Shown here: positions 45,932-55,235 of the stretch, one piece after another | Numbering within the stretch: position 1 is the stretch's first letter | How the letters are laid out: the number at the start of each line of letters is the position of its first letter | Assembly: GCA_936920625.1 (NCBI GenBank) | Contig: CAKZHC010000010.1 | Location: 1-64,000, forward strand | From: an uncultured Enterobacteriaceae bacterium | Lineage (GTDB): Bacteria > Pseudomonadota > Gammaproteobacteria > Enterobacterales > Enterobacteriaceae | Length of the DNA: 64,000 nt | Direction: 5' to 3' | The notes under the pieces: model-generated | Seen by the model: the letters and a program-made list of their open reading frames with translations, nothing else | What the model was told of the DNA's origin: nothing | Databases searched by the model: none | Position numbers and translations under genes: made by a program

Positions 45932-46267
45932 GAATTAGATAACCTCTTGATATTCTGTGACTCGACTGGCTGCGAATCCGGTGCTGATGTAAACATCTAA
46001 TGATAGCAGAGCGGGACAGATGGATAAATCGCTAATATGGCTTGATTTGACACTTTTTGTGCACAGGTCCGTCATAATAATGCCAGCCATAGCTTTATGT
46101 TCATCAACGAGTGCAGTGCATTGATAATGTCTAGTTAACCTGCGAATTGTCTCAGTTTTTCACCGCTTCCTGAAAGTATCCTCTGCTGAATGATTCCGTT
46201 CAGAATGATAATGCAGGTAATATCAACTGGTGGTGTATCACCCTAAATAAATCACAGGTGGCTACTT
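45932..46267. other. ybfF-fldA intergenic region
   Basis: E. coli has ybfE (LexA-regulated) here. In these 336 bases no frame resembles it. The fldA promoter and ribosome binding site (AGAGGTTATC on the minus strand) are at the left edge. Nothing else is recognisable. Confidence 0.5.
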
Positions 46268-47032
46268 TCAGGTTTCAAGGTAACGATGTATGGCACGTAA
46301 TACGGCCTCTGATTTTTCGGCATGCACCCAGTGCCCGGCACCTGCCACAACATGTACTCTGGCCTGCGGGAACTGTGCCAGCAGCGTCTGGCGGTATTTG
46401 TCCTCCAGATAAGGAGATTGCGCGCCACGAATAAACAGGACAGGCGAATGCCAGGCTGGCAGAGGTTGCCAGCCCATGATCGTCTCATAATTGTTCCACA
46501 GTGCATCAACGTTAAAACGCCACTGACCACGATGAAATGATTTCAGTAAAAACTGCGTGGTTGCCTCATCATGAATAAGAGAGCGCATTACTCCGGCGGC
46601 ATCACTACGCGCTGTTATACCTATATCCGAAACTGCACGTAATGCAGAGAAGATGGCATCATGAAGTCGCAGTTGATAAGCTACAGGTGCGATATCAATG
46701 ACGACGACTTGTCCTAACCGTTCGGGGCTTAAGGCTGTTAATACCATCGCAATTTTGCCACCCATCGAGTGGCCAATGACATCAAAGTTTTTCACCTCCA
46801 GTTTATTGAGTGTGGTGAGGATGTCTTCAGCCATTGGGATGTAATTCATGTCACAATCCCACGGCGAATTGCCATGATTACGGACATCAATCTGTATAAC
46901 GGGCCGGGTGTCTTTCAGAGCCCGCGCCAGAATACCCAAGTTATCCAGGCTGCCGAACAGGCCATGGATGAGTACGACAGGCTGCCTGATTGCATCAGAT
47001 TGTGGAGATAACAGACGATAATTGAGATTCAT
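46268..47032 (-). CDS. ybfF: Alpha/beta-hydrolase esterase YbfF
   Basis: Esterase of the alpha/beta-hydrolase fold, active on short acyl esters and acyl-CoA in E. coli, with uncertain physiological substrate. It has 254 residues. The oxyanion region HGLFGSLDNLG, the nucleophile elbow GHSMGGK, the acid-bearing segment and the catalytic His in VVAGAGHWVHAEK are all present. It is divergent from seqA, as in E. coli. Confidence 0.94.
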   Translation of the reverse strand: MNLNYRLLSPQSDAIRQPVVLIHGLFGSLDNLGILARALKDTRPVIQIDVRNHGNSPWDCDMNYIPMAEDILTTLNKLEVKNFDVIGHSMGGKIAMVLTALSPERLGQVVVIDIAPVAYQLRLHDAIFSALRAVSDIGITARSDAAGVMRSLIHDEATTQFLLKSFHRGQWRFNVDALWNNYETIMGWQPLPAWHSPVLFIRGAQSPYLEDKYRQTLLAQFPQARVHVVAGAGHWVHAEKSEAVLRAIHRYLET

Positions 47033-47277
47033 GATGAACGGTAGTGTGATGTCAGGAAGTGTTCAGGGTACCATGAATTTCATATGGTTACTCTGAAGTG
47101 AGATAATCAGTGATTAAATTTTGCGGTAAAGTCTGACTTTTCCCTTCAAAGGATTGCGGCAGCCTACTCCGGGTCAGAATTTAACTTTATAATTCCGGTG
47201 CTGGCGTTACAACACTGACCATCGTTGTGACCGATGTACCACAATTATTAATCGAGTAATAATCAGAACGGATAAAG

Positions 47278-47811
47278 ATGAAAACCATTGAAGTTGATGA
47301 GGACCTGTACCGTTTTATTGCCAGCCATACCCAGCATATTGGCGAAAGTGCATCGGACATACTCAGGCGTATGCTTAAATTCTCTTTTGAACAGGCATCC
47401 TCCTCTTCTGAGGCCACTACTGTGACCCCTACAAAGATGGCAGTGGAAACAGCACATAGTCAGAACTATGTCAGAATGATGGAGTTACTTATTGCCTCGG
47501 ATGCGTACAGAGATCAACAAAAGGTGGTGGACCGTTTTATGCAGATTTTATCGGCACTCTGTTCAGCTAATCCCGGCGGTTTTCAGGCGGCAGCGGAATC
47601 TCTCCATGGCCGTACGCGTCGCTATTTTGCTGTTGATGAGCATACGTTGTCGCGGAACGGAAGTCATACCAAACCCAAACAGATACTTGGCACCCCCTGG
47701 TGGGTGATTACCAATACCAATACCGAACGCAAACGGAGTATGGTTAAGCACATTATGCTGTCCATGCATCTTCCGGCAGAGCTGGCAGAACGTGTTTGCG
47801 TGACTCTTTAA
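47278..47811 (+). CDS. seqA: Negative modulator of replication initiation SeqA
   Basis: Binds hemimethylated GATC sites, sequesters oriC and organises new DNA behind forks. It has 177 residues. The N-terminal oligomerisation helix-turn (MKTIEVDEDLYRFIASHTQ, then IGESASDILRRMLKF) and the DNA-binding half (SLHGRTRRYFA, GTPWWVITNTNTERK) are conserved. The linker (residues 40-70) is variable, as expected. It is followed after 26 bases by pgm, the usual seqA-pgm pair. Its presence implies Dam methylation in the host. Confidence 0.96.
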   Translation: MKTIEVDEDLYRFIASHTQHIGESASDILRRMLKFSFEQASSSSEATTVTPTKMAVETAHSQNYVRMMELLIASDAYRDQQKVVDRFMQILSALCSANPGGFQAAAESLHGRTRRYFAVDEHTLSRNGSHTKPKQILGTPWWVITNTNTERKRSMVKHIMLSMHLPAELAERVCVTL

Positions 47812-47837
47812 ACTAAAAACGTCAGGAAGTCGTGCGC

Positions 47838-49472
47838 ATGGCTAACCATCCAGCAGCCGGACAGCCCACCCGGCAGAGTGATTTAATTAACGTTGCACAA
47901 TTAACTGCTCACTATTATGTTTTGAAACCGGAGGCGGGTAATAGCGAACATGCAGTCAGATTTGGCACCTCCGGGCACCGGGGCAGTGCCAGTCGCCGTA
48001 GTTTTAATGAAACGCATATTTTGGCTATCGCTCAGGCAATTGCCGATGAACGTAACCAACGTCACATTACCGGGCCATGTTATGTTGGTAAAGATACGCA
48101 TGCACTTTCAGAACCGGCGATTATTTCGGCACTCGAGGTGCTAACGGCGAATGGCGTGGATGTAATTATTCAGGCAGATAATGGTTATACCCCCACGCCA
48201 GCTATATCCAATGCCATATTACGATACAATAAGGGTAGTCAGGCTCTTGCTGACGGTATTGTTATCACTCCCTCTCATAATCCTCCCGAAGATGGTGGCA
48301 TTAAATATAACCCCCCCAACGGAGGTCCGGCTGATACCGAACTGACCAGTGTAATTGAGGCGCGTGCTAATCAGTTAATCGCGGATGGATTACAGGGCAT
48401 TAAGCGTTTGCCAATCAGTCAGGCATGGGCGAGCGGGCATATTAAGGAGTATGACTTTATCCAGCCTTATGTAGAAGGTTTGGCGGAGGTGATAAATTTT
48501 CCGGCAATCAGCGAGGCAGGGCTGAAGATTGGGGTCGATCCTCTCGGGGGAGCAGGGGTGGCCTACTGGCAGCGTATTGCGGCACATTACAACCTGAATC
48601 TGACCATAGTCAATGATGCGATTGATCAGACATTCCGTTTTATGCATCTGGATAAAGATGGTGTGGTGCGCATGGACTGTTCATCAGAATCTGCGATGAC
48701 AGGTTTGCTCAGGCTGCGCGATAAATTTGATCTGGCATTTGGTAATGATCCTGATTACGACCGCCACGGCATAGTTACTCCCACAGGTTTGATGAATCCC
48801 AACCACTACCTGGCAGTGGCTATTCATTATCTGTTTTCGCACCGTCCGCAGTGGGGCGGGCATGTTGCTGTTGGCAAAACCGTGGTGTCCAGCGCGATGA
48901 TTGATCGCGTGACAGCTGATCTCGGGCGTCAGCTAGTGGAAGTGCCGGTAGGTTTTAAATGGTTTGTTGATGGTCTGTTTAGTGGTCAGTTAGGTTTTGC
49001 TGGTGAAGAGAGTGCCGGGGCGTCTTTCCTGCGTTTTGATGGTACGCCCTGGTCGACAGATAAAGATGGCATTATCCTTTGTTTGCTGGCAGCAGAGATG
49101 ACGGCAGTAACGGGTAAAAATCCCCAGCAGCACTATGATGAGCTGGCCGGGCGATTTGGAGCACCGATTTACAGCCGTTTGCAGGCACCCGCTACGATTG
49201 CACAAAAGGCCATATTATCCAGACTTTCACCGGAGATGGTCAGTGCTGATATGCTGGCAGGAGATTTAATTACTGCGCGTTTGACTGCTGTAAATGGTGA
49301 AGCCATTGGTGGATTGAAAGTCATCACCGCCAACGGCTGGTTTGCTGCCCGTCCTTCTGGGACAGAAGATGCCTATAAAATTTATTGTGAGAGCTTCCTC
49401 GGTGCTGACCATTGCCGGAGGATTGAAAAAGAAGCGGTTCAGATTGTCAGTGAAGTGATAAAAAATGGCTGA
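47838..49472 (+). CDS. pgm: Phosphoglucomutase (alpha-D-glucose phosphate-specific)
   Basis: Interconverts glucose-1-phosphate and glucose-6-phosphate, feeding glycogen, UDP-glucose and LPS sugar synthesis. I chose the ATG at 47838 behind AGGAAG. The GTG two codons earlier lies too near it. It has 544 residues. Motifs are FGTSGHRGSA, the phosphoserine loop ITPSHNPPEDGG, the metal loop DPDYDRHG, the sugar loop GEESAGASF and the phosphate-binding ARPSGTEDAYKIY. It is intact. The potE, speF and kdp genes that follow in E. coli are missing. Confidence 0.97.
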   Translation: MANHPAAGQPTRQSDLINVAQLTAHYYVLKPEAGNSEHAVRFGTSGHRGSASRRSFNETHILAIAQAIADERNQRHITGPCYVGKDTHALSEPAIISALEVLTANGVDVIIQADNGYTPTPAISNAILRYNKGSQALADGIVITPSHNPPEDGGIKYNPPNGGPADTELTSVIEARANQLIADGLQGIKRLPISQAWASGHIKEYDFIQPYVEGLAEVINFPAISEAGLKIGVDPLGGAGVAYWQRIAAHYNLNLTIVNDAIDQTFRFMHLDKDGVVRMDCSSESAMTGLLRLRDKFDLAFGNDPDYDRHGIVTPTGLMNPNHYLAVAIHYLFSHRPQWGGHVAVGKTVVSSAMIDRVTADLGRQLVEVPVGFKWFVDGLFSGQLGFAGEESAGASFLRFDGTPWSTDKDGIILCLLAAEMTAVTGKNPQQHYDELAGRFGAPIYSRLQAPATIAQKAILSRLSPEMVSADMLAGDLITARLTAVNGEAIGGLKVITANGWFAARPSGTEDAYKIYCESFLGADHCRRIEKEAVQIVSEVIKNG

Positions 49473-49771
49473 ATAAAAAGAAGATGTTCCAGGCCAGCTT
49501 TACGGTGCCTGAGAAATCAAACGGTAGCTGCATATTTTCCGGCTGGACCAAATGATGTGATTTTGCCAGGTTAATTCCCGGTTCATATCGCTTATATTCA
49601 ATGTGAAAGTGCAGATTACCGCATGGGTTCTGATAGTATCTGCTGCTGTAGACTTATTGTGTTATCTGCACAGCCGGGGTTGCACTAATCACTCCCTGAT
49701 CAGATGTAATCTGATGCAACTCATTTTTTAGCTACACTTATTTTTTAAACGGTAAATCAGAGTGCAGACTT

Positions 49772-50719
49772 ATGAGCGCAACAATTCCGGTGGGAATCAG
49801 TGCTTGTCTGGATGGCAAAACAGTGGGTACCAAAGGTGTAAATGAGGGGCGTGATGTCATCAGGATGTCCGCTCCCTTTATCCGCTTTGAATCGGTCTGT
49901 CTGGAGATACCCCCGGATCGGGATACATTTATTTCTGTACCAGGCACGGCACGGATGTGCGATGGTTTATCTGAACAGTGCTCCGGGGAGCGTCAGAAAT
50001 CGTTTTCAGGTTCGCAGATGCCGATGTTTTTTCAGAGCAAAACAGCCCAATTATCGCATCTGTGTGGCTTAATTGTCTGTGGAGAATCTTGTGATGATAG
50101 TCTGGTGCAACGGCCTGTTCTCGAATCTGCCAGTAAGCGTAAAATTAGTGCAAGTATACTGACTGCCGGAGTTCTGCGTGTCATGCCGTGGTTACCAGTA
50201 GAAGAGGAGGGCAGACTCTGTGATCCCGAACTCAGGGAAAACTTTATTGAGCGTGTTTGCACATTGCATGAGTTTAATCAGTTCAGGCAGAGCGGGGCAA
50301 CACATGCCGGGTTAATCGCATTTCACACTAAATACAAGCTACTTTTACTGGCTCACAGCCAGCCACTATATCGTGAGCTGGGCCGTTTTGTGGCCGGGGC
50401 AGATAACGGCGATTCTTTGCAGGCATGCCTCGTGCAATACCGGTTGCAGCTAATGTCGTTATTAACGGTCCCTGCCACGCGATGCAACCACACTAATGTG
50501 CTGATGCACGTTCAGGGTTACTTCCGCCGTCAGCTTTCCGGCCAGCAACGGCAGGAATTATCTTCCTTGATTGATGACTATCGTTGTGGATTCCAGCCAC
50601 TACGGGTCCCCGTCAGTTTGCTCAAACACTATATGGCTGAGTATCCGAATGCGTGGCTGTCACAGCAGCGTTATTTTCACCCTTACCCGGAAGCGCTGGA
50701 TTTGCACTCCGGGCATTAA
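49772..50719 (+). CDS. DUF523-DUF1722 fusion protein (YbgA-like)
   Basis: A 315-residue protein. The C-terminal DUF1722 domain (about residues 190-310, FHTKYKLLLLAHSQPLYRELG) corresponds to E. coli YbgA. The N-terminal DUF523 domain is related to TudS thiouracil desulfidases with a three-Cys iron-sulfur cluster. Family cysteines seem kept (ISACLDG, ESVCLEI, CGESCDD) but the usual GGHKR and KSRSPSCG motifs are degenerate. LPVEEEGRLCDPELRENFIERV is well conserved. It lies 16 bases before phrB, the usual partner of ybgA, and is likely cotranscribed. Function is unknown. The N-terminal motif loss may mean altered or lost activity. Confidence 0.85.
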   Translation: MSATIPVGISACLDGKTVGTKGVNEGRDVIRMSAPFIRFESVCLEIPPDRDTFISVPGTARMCDGLSEQCSGERQKSFSGSQMPMFFQSKTAQLSHLCGLIVCGESCDDSLVQRPVLESASKRKISASILTAGVLRVMPWLPVEEEGRLCDPELRENFIERVCTLHEFNQFRQSGATHAGLIAFHTKYKLLLLAHSQPLYRELGRFVAGADNGDSLQACLVQYRLQLMSLLTVPATRCNHTNVLMHVQGYFRRQLSGQQRQELSSLIDDYRCGFQPLRVPVSLLKHYMAEYPNAWLSQQRYFHPYPEALDLHSGH

Positions 50720-50735
50720 CTGATCCCAAATTATT

Positions 50736-52170
50736 ATGAAAACACATCTGGTCTGGCTGCGTAACGATTTAAGAATACACGATAATTACGCTCTGCATGC
50801 TGCATGCCGTGACAGCGAGGCCCATGTTATTGCTCTTTTTATTGCCACGCCGGGCCAGTGGAAACAGCATAATATGGCGCCCAGACAGGCAATGTTTCTT
50901 TGGCATAGCCTGCGCGATGTGCATGTTTCTCTGGCTGAAAAAGGCATCCCGCTTTACCAGGAGAGCGTGACGAATTTCACAGATGCAGTTAATGCACTGG
51001 TTACATTCTGCCAGCATCACCGGGTTGACAGAGTTTTCTATAATTATCAGTACGAGGTCAATGAGCACTGTCGTGATGCCGCTGCTGAACGGGAACTGCA
51101 TAAGGCGGATATAGAAATCCAGGGTTTTGATGATAGCGTGCTCTTTGCGCCGGGAACTATTCAGACTGGTAATGAGGGGATGTACAAGGTTTTTACACCC
51201 TTTTCACGGGCAGTTGTTAAGCGGCTTCAGGAGGAGCTTCCTGAGTGCGTTCCTGCTCCCAGAGCCAGGGCGGCAGCTCCGCTAAAATCCCGGCCTGGCC
51301 TCACGCCTTTTGATTACCCATGTGATGAGTATGATCAGCGGTTTTTCTCACCGGGGGAAGACGCCGCCCTGAAACAGCTGCGTCATTTTTGTACATCACC
51401 CGTCGAAGCCTACTCTCTGCAACGAGACTTCCCCGCAGTGGATGGTACCAGCCGGTTATCGGTTTATCTGACATTAGGGGTATTATCCCCGCGCCAGTGT
51501 CTTCATCGTTTGTTAAAGGAACATCCACAGGCCCTGCAGGGAGATAGCACATCCGTCTGGCTTAATGAGCTGATATGGCGGGAGTTCTACCGCCATCTTA
51601 TGGTGACATGGCCGCGTTTGTGCAAATATCAGCCCTTTATTGACTGGACCCAAAATATCAAATGGCAGAAAAAAGAACAGCATCTTAAGGCCTGGCAAGA
51701 GGGGGTAACTGGCTACCCGATAGTCGATGCTGCAATGCGCCAGCTTAACACACTTGGCTGGATGCATAACCGGTTGCGAATGATTACTGCCAGTTTTCTG
51801 GTTAAAGACTTATTGATTGACTGGTGTGAAGGTGAGCGTTATTTCATCTCTCAACTTATTGATGGCGATCTGGCAGCCAATAATGGTGGCTGGCAATGGG
51901 CAGCATCGACTGGAACTGATGCCGCACCCTATTTCCGGATTTTCAACCCAACCACTCAGGGGGGAACGTTACGATAAGCAGGGAGATTTTATCCGGCAAT
52001 GGGTGCCGGAATTGAGAGAGGTTCCTCCAGAGGGAATTCACACGCCACACGAATGGGCAGAAAAAAACCAGCGTAAACTTGTTTATCCGTTACCTATTGT
52101 GGAACATAAAATAGCGCGGAAACAGACGCTCGATGCTTTTCAGGCAGCAAAAAACCAGAAGGATGGCTGA
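50736..52170 (+). pseudogene. phrB: Deoxyribodipyrimidine photolyase PhrB, frameshifted near the 3' end
   Basis: Light-dependent repair enzyme for pyrimidine dimers, using FAD and a folate antenna. The N-terminal antenna domain (HLVWLRNDLRIHDNYAL) and most of the FAD domain (LNELIWREFYRHLM, NRLRMITASFLVKDLLIDW, NNGGWQWAASTGTDAAPYFRIFNPTTQG) are intact to residue 413. In the run at 51959-51964 there are six G where five would keep the frame. Removing one restores ERYDKQGDFIRQWVPEL to the normal end at 52170, 477 residues. The truncated form loses about 65 C-terminal residues, including helices near FAD. It overlaps ybgI by one base. Confidence 0.88.
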
Positions 52171-52913
52171 TGCTTAACACTGAACTTGAACAAAGGATTA
52201 ATCATTACCTCAATGCCGGTAGTTTTAATGACTATGCACCCAATGGATTACAGGTAGAGGGGCGGGCAGAGGTGCAAAAAATTATCACAGGTGTTACGGC
52301 CTGCCAGGCCCTGCTTGATGAAGCTGTCCGGTTACAGGCTGATGCGGTATTAGTGCATCATGGTTATTTCTGGAAGTCTGAGCCTGCGATCATCAGGGGA
52401 ATGAAACGTCAGCGGCTAAAAACACTGCTTACCCATGATATTAATCTGTTTGCCTGGCACTTACCGCTGGATGGACATCCGGAGTTGGGCAACAATGCCT
52501 TGCTAGGACGTATGTTAGCTATCACACACCGGGGCGAGATTGCACCGTTATTATCCTGGGGAGAGCTACAGACTCCACTCAGCGGCCGCGCTATGGCAGT
52601 GCGTCTTGCTCAGACACTCGATCGTCATCCGCTTCATTGCAGTAATAATGCTCCAGAGCTGATCCGTCGCGTTGCCTGGTGTACCGGTGGAGGGCAGGGG
52701 TTTATTGATGAAGCGATTACTTTTGGTGTTGATGCGTATATCACCGGAGAGGTTTCTGAGAAGACAATACATTCCGCCCGTGAGGGGGGCATTCATTTCT
52801 ACGCAGCCGGTCATCATGCGACAGAGCGAGCCGGGGTTCGTGCACTTGGTGAATGGCTTACTTGTGAGTATGGATTCGATGTAACCTTCATTGACATCGA
52901 TAACCCAGCCTGA
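52170..52913 (+). CDS. ybgI: YbgI/Nif3 family (DUF34) metal-binding hydrolase-like protein
   Basis: Widely conserved dinuclear-metal protein forming a toroidal hexamer, with suggested GTP cyclohydrolase I-like activity in some members and no settled role. It has 247 residues. Metal ligands are visible in VLVHHGYFWK, WHLPLDGHPELGNN and AGHHATERAGV. The TGEVSEKTIHSA segment is typical. The ATG overlaps the phrB stop (TGATG), so translation may be affected by the phrB frameshift. nei-adjacent genes of E. coli are absent. Confidence 0.94.
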   Translation: MLNTELEQRINHYLNAGSFNDYAPNGLQVEGRAEVQKIITGVTACQALLDEAVRLQADAVLVHHGYFWKSEPAIIRGMKRQRLKTLLTHDINLFAWHLPLDGHPELGNNALLGRMLAITHRGEIAPLLSWGELQTPLSGRAMAVRLAQTLDRHPLHCSNNAPELIRRVAWCTGGGQGFIDEAITFGVDAYITGEVSEKTIHSAREGGIHFYAAGHHATERAGVRALGEWLTCEYGFDVTFIDIDNPA

Positions 52914-53139
52914 TGATCTGGGTCTTTGTGTCACGGATTTTTTACCAGAGAGCTAACCCACTTATATAAAAATTTGCTGCATAGTGCGGGAGTCGTGAGA
53001 ACAGCAGGGCAGATAAGACATAAGCGCAGGGTCGTTATAATATATTTTTTTAAAATTAATCTGTTATTTTGAATTACATTGCTGTGTTAGAAGTCAGAAG
53101 CTGGCGCAGCGCGCCCGCCTCATCGACTTCAATATCAAT

Positions 53140-54420
53140 TTATTTGACAGCAGAGTTGAAAGTGCGCTTCTGATGACCGTTATAGAGCTGACGGGGGCGG
53201 GCGATTTTCAACCCTTCGTCATACATTTCTCTCCAGTGAGCAATCCAGCCTACAGTGCGTGCCATTGCGAAAATGGCGGTAAACATTGAAATTGGTATTC
53301 CCAGCGCTTTCAAGATCAAACCAGAATAGAAATCTACGTTTGGATAAAGTTTACGTTCAATGAAATAAGGATCATTGAGCGCAATATGCTCAAGCTCCAG
53401 GGCTACATCCAGCAGGTCGTCTTTTATGCCCAGCTCTTTGAGTACGTTATGGCAGGTTTCGCGCATTACAGTAGCCCGTGGGTCATAATGTTTGTAAACC
53501 CGGTGGCCAAAGCCCATCAGACGGAAAGAATCATTTTTATCTTTGGCGCGGCGCACAAACTCCGGAATGTGATCAACTGTTCCAATCTCCTCCAGCATAC
53601 GCAGGCAGGCTTCGTTTGCGCCGCCATGAGAGGGCCCCCATAGTGACGCAATACCTGCTGCAATGCAGGCAAACGGATTAGCGCCAGAAGAGCCAGCGGT
53701 GCGAACGGTAGACGTGGAGGCATTCTGCTCATGGTCAGCGTGGAGAATCAGAATACGGTCCATGGCGTGTTCCAGAACCGGATTGATTTCATAGGGTTCA
53801 CAGGGTGTGGAGAACATCATATTAAGAAAATTACCGGCATAAGAAAGATCATTGCGCGGGTAAACAAAAGGCTGACCAATTGAATATTTATAACACATCG
53901 CGGTTACGGTAGGCATTTTTGACAACAGGCGAAACGAAGCGATTTCACGATGACGTTCATTGTTGATATCCATGGCATCGTGATAAAAAGCCGCCAGCGC
54001 ACCAGTCACACCACACATGACTGCCATGGGATGTGAATCCCGGCGAAACCCTCTGAGCAGATGAGTAATTTGCTCGTGAATCATAGTATGCCGGGTGACG
54101 ATTGTTTTAAACTCGTCAAACTGAGCCTGTGTTGGAGGCTCTCCATTCAGCAGGATGTAACATACTTCGAGATAGCTGGATTGTGTTGCTAGTTCATCAA
54201 TCGGAAAGCCCCGATGTAGCAGAATGCCCTTATCGCCGTCAATAAAAGTGATTTTAGATTCACATGATGCAGTTGAGGTGAAACCAGGGTCGAAAGTGAA
54301 AAGGCCTTTTGAGCCTAGTGAACGAACATCCACAACATCCTGGCCGAGTGTACCCTTCAGGACATCCAATTCGGCAAGTGTCTGCCCGTCAACAGTAATT
54401 TTTGCTTTATTTTCAGCCAT
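53140..54420 (-). CDS. gltA: Citrate synthase, type II
   Basis: First enzyme of the TCA cycle, hexameric and NADH-regulated in enterobacteria. It has 426 residues. Active-site text includes ILHADHEQNASTSTVR, ASLWGPSHGGANEACLRML with its catalytic His, and GFGHRVYKHYDPRA. The catalytic Asp lies in NVDFYSGLILKALG. The N-terminal NADH-binding domain is present. It is transcribed away from sdhC across an 815-base gap. It is expected to act with the sdh-suc operon to the right. A 16-base tandem repeat lies in its upstream region. Confidence 0.98.
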   Translation of the reverse strand: MAENKAKITVDGQTLAELDVLKGTLGQDVVDVRSLGSKGLFTFDPGFTSTASCESKITFIDGDKGILLHRGFPIDELATQSSYLEVCYILLNGEPPTQAQFDEFKTIVTRHTMIHEQITHLLRGFRRDSHPMAVMCGVTGALAAFYHDAMDINNERHREIASFRLLSKMPTVTAMCYKYSIGQPFVYPRNDLSYAGNFLNMMFSTPCEPYEINPVLEHAMDRILILHADHEQNASTSTVRTAGSSGANPFACIAAGIASLWGPSHGGANEACLRMLEEIGTVDHIPEFVRRAKDKNDSFRLMGFGHRVYKHYDPRATVMRETCHNVLKELGIKDDLLDVALELEHIALNDPYFIERKLYPNVDFYSGLILKALGIPISMFTAIFAMARTVGWIAHWREMYDEGLKIARPRQLYNGHQKRTFNSAVK

Positions 54421-54473
54421 TTATATTATCCTTTGTGCTTGATATAATTTGAGATTTGCTGCCTGAGACACTA

Positions 54474-54505
54474 TTGCCTTATCTACTTCTTGCCTTATCT
54501 ACTTC
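54474..54505. repeat. Perfect 16-base tandem duplication upstream of gltA
   Basis: The unit TTGCCTTATCTACTTC occurs twice with no spacer, 54-85 bases upstream of the gltA start on the other strand. It lies in the leader or promoter of gltA. Confidence 0.95.
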
Positions 54506-54991
54506 ACGGCCAAAATCATGTTGGTCGCTCCATTATGTAATATACCCCGGGCGAGGTGAAGCACGTTTATCCGCAAACTTTATAACAATACTACTTTTAA
54601 AAGGGAGCGGGAGACTGGCGGTAACATGATGAACGGTCTGGTCTTCCGAACCCTATGCTCTGATATTCTGCTGCTGATACAGTATCTGTGTTTGGGCATT
54701 ACTGAAGGCGAATACAGCTCAACTTTGCTAGTGTATCAGGGCACCGAACTATGTCAGATACGTCCATTCTTGCCATGGATCGTTAACACCATATTTTTTA
54801 ATGCTAAGAAAATTTTTTATGTTTACATAATACGATATAGCCCACGACTTTTTCTTTAAAGTATAGTTCTTGAAAGTGGTAGAGACTGTATTTATAACGG
54901 TTGAATATGACTGATTATTAATACATCAAATTTGTAACAAAATCGCTGACTTAAGCCGAAACAGCGTATCGGATATACAGATTTTTCCGAA

Positions 54992-55009
54992 TCGTGACCT
55001 ATGTCACTA
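54992..55009 (+). promoter_or_regulatory. Putative CRP-binding site upstream of sdhC
   Basis: GTGA and TCAC half-sites are separated by exactly six bases (CGTGACCTATGTCACT), matching the CRP consensus core. The centre lies about 80 bases before the expected sdhC transcription start. In E. coli CRP activates sdh and affects gltA. Confidence 0.65.
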
Positions 55010-55045
55010 TTTTGCCCAAATATTGCCAAAGGCCCAGGAGGGCAA

Positions 55046-55074
55046 TTGTAATGGATATGTGATCCCTCTATAAT
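55046..55074 (+). promoter_or_regulatory. Putative sigma-70 promoter of sdhCDAB-sucABC
   Basis: TTGTAA and a perfect TATAAT are separated by 17 bases, placing transcription start near 55081. This gives a leader of about 155 bases before the sdhC start. Confidence 0.7.
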
Positions 55075-55235
55075 TCCGGCAGGTCTCCGGAAGACCGACG
55101 CCAGAAGCCACTAAGCAATTTAATGCAGGATATTGCTATTAGTTTGGTAGCGGTGCACGAACTACAAATAACAGTCCTGTCCGGCCCACCTCCAAGACCG
55201 GAAGGGATACAATAAAAAAGCTCTGTGGGCAAACT

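Larger units (their letters stand above)
54421..55235. other. gltA-sdhC divergent control region
   Basis: An 815-base non-coding region. It contains a 16-base tandem duplication close to gltA, a CRP-like palindrome, and a good sigma-70 promoter facing sdhC. The plus-strand frame at 54626-54859 shows no family features and I reject it. The last 160 bases would be the sdhC leader, where sRNAs act in E. coli. Confidence 0.7.

Noticed and set aside
54626..54859. 77-codon plus-strand frame between gltA and sdhC.
   Set aside because: No ribosome binding site or recognisable domain, odd composition, and it lies in an evident regulatory region.
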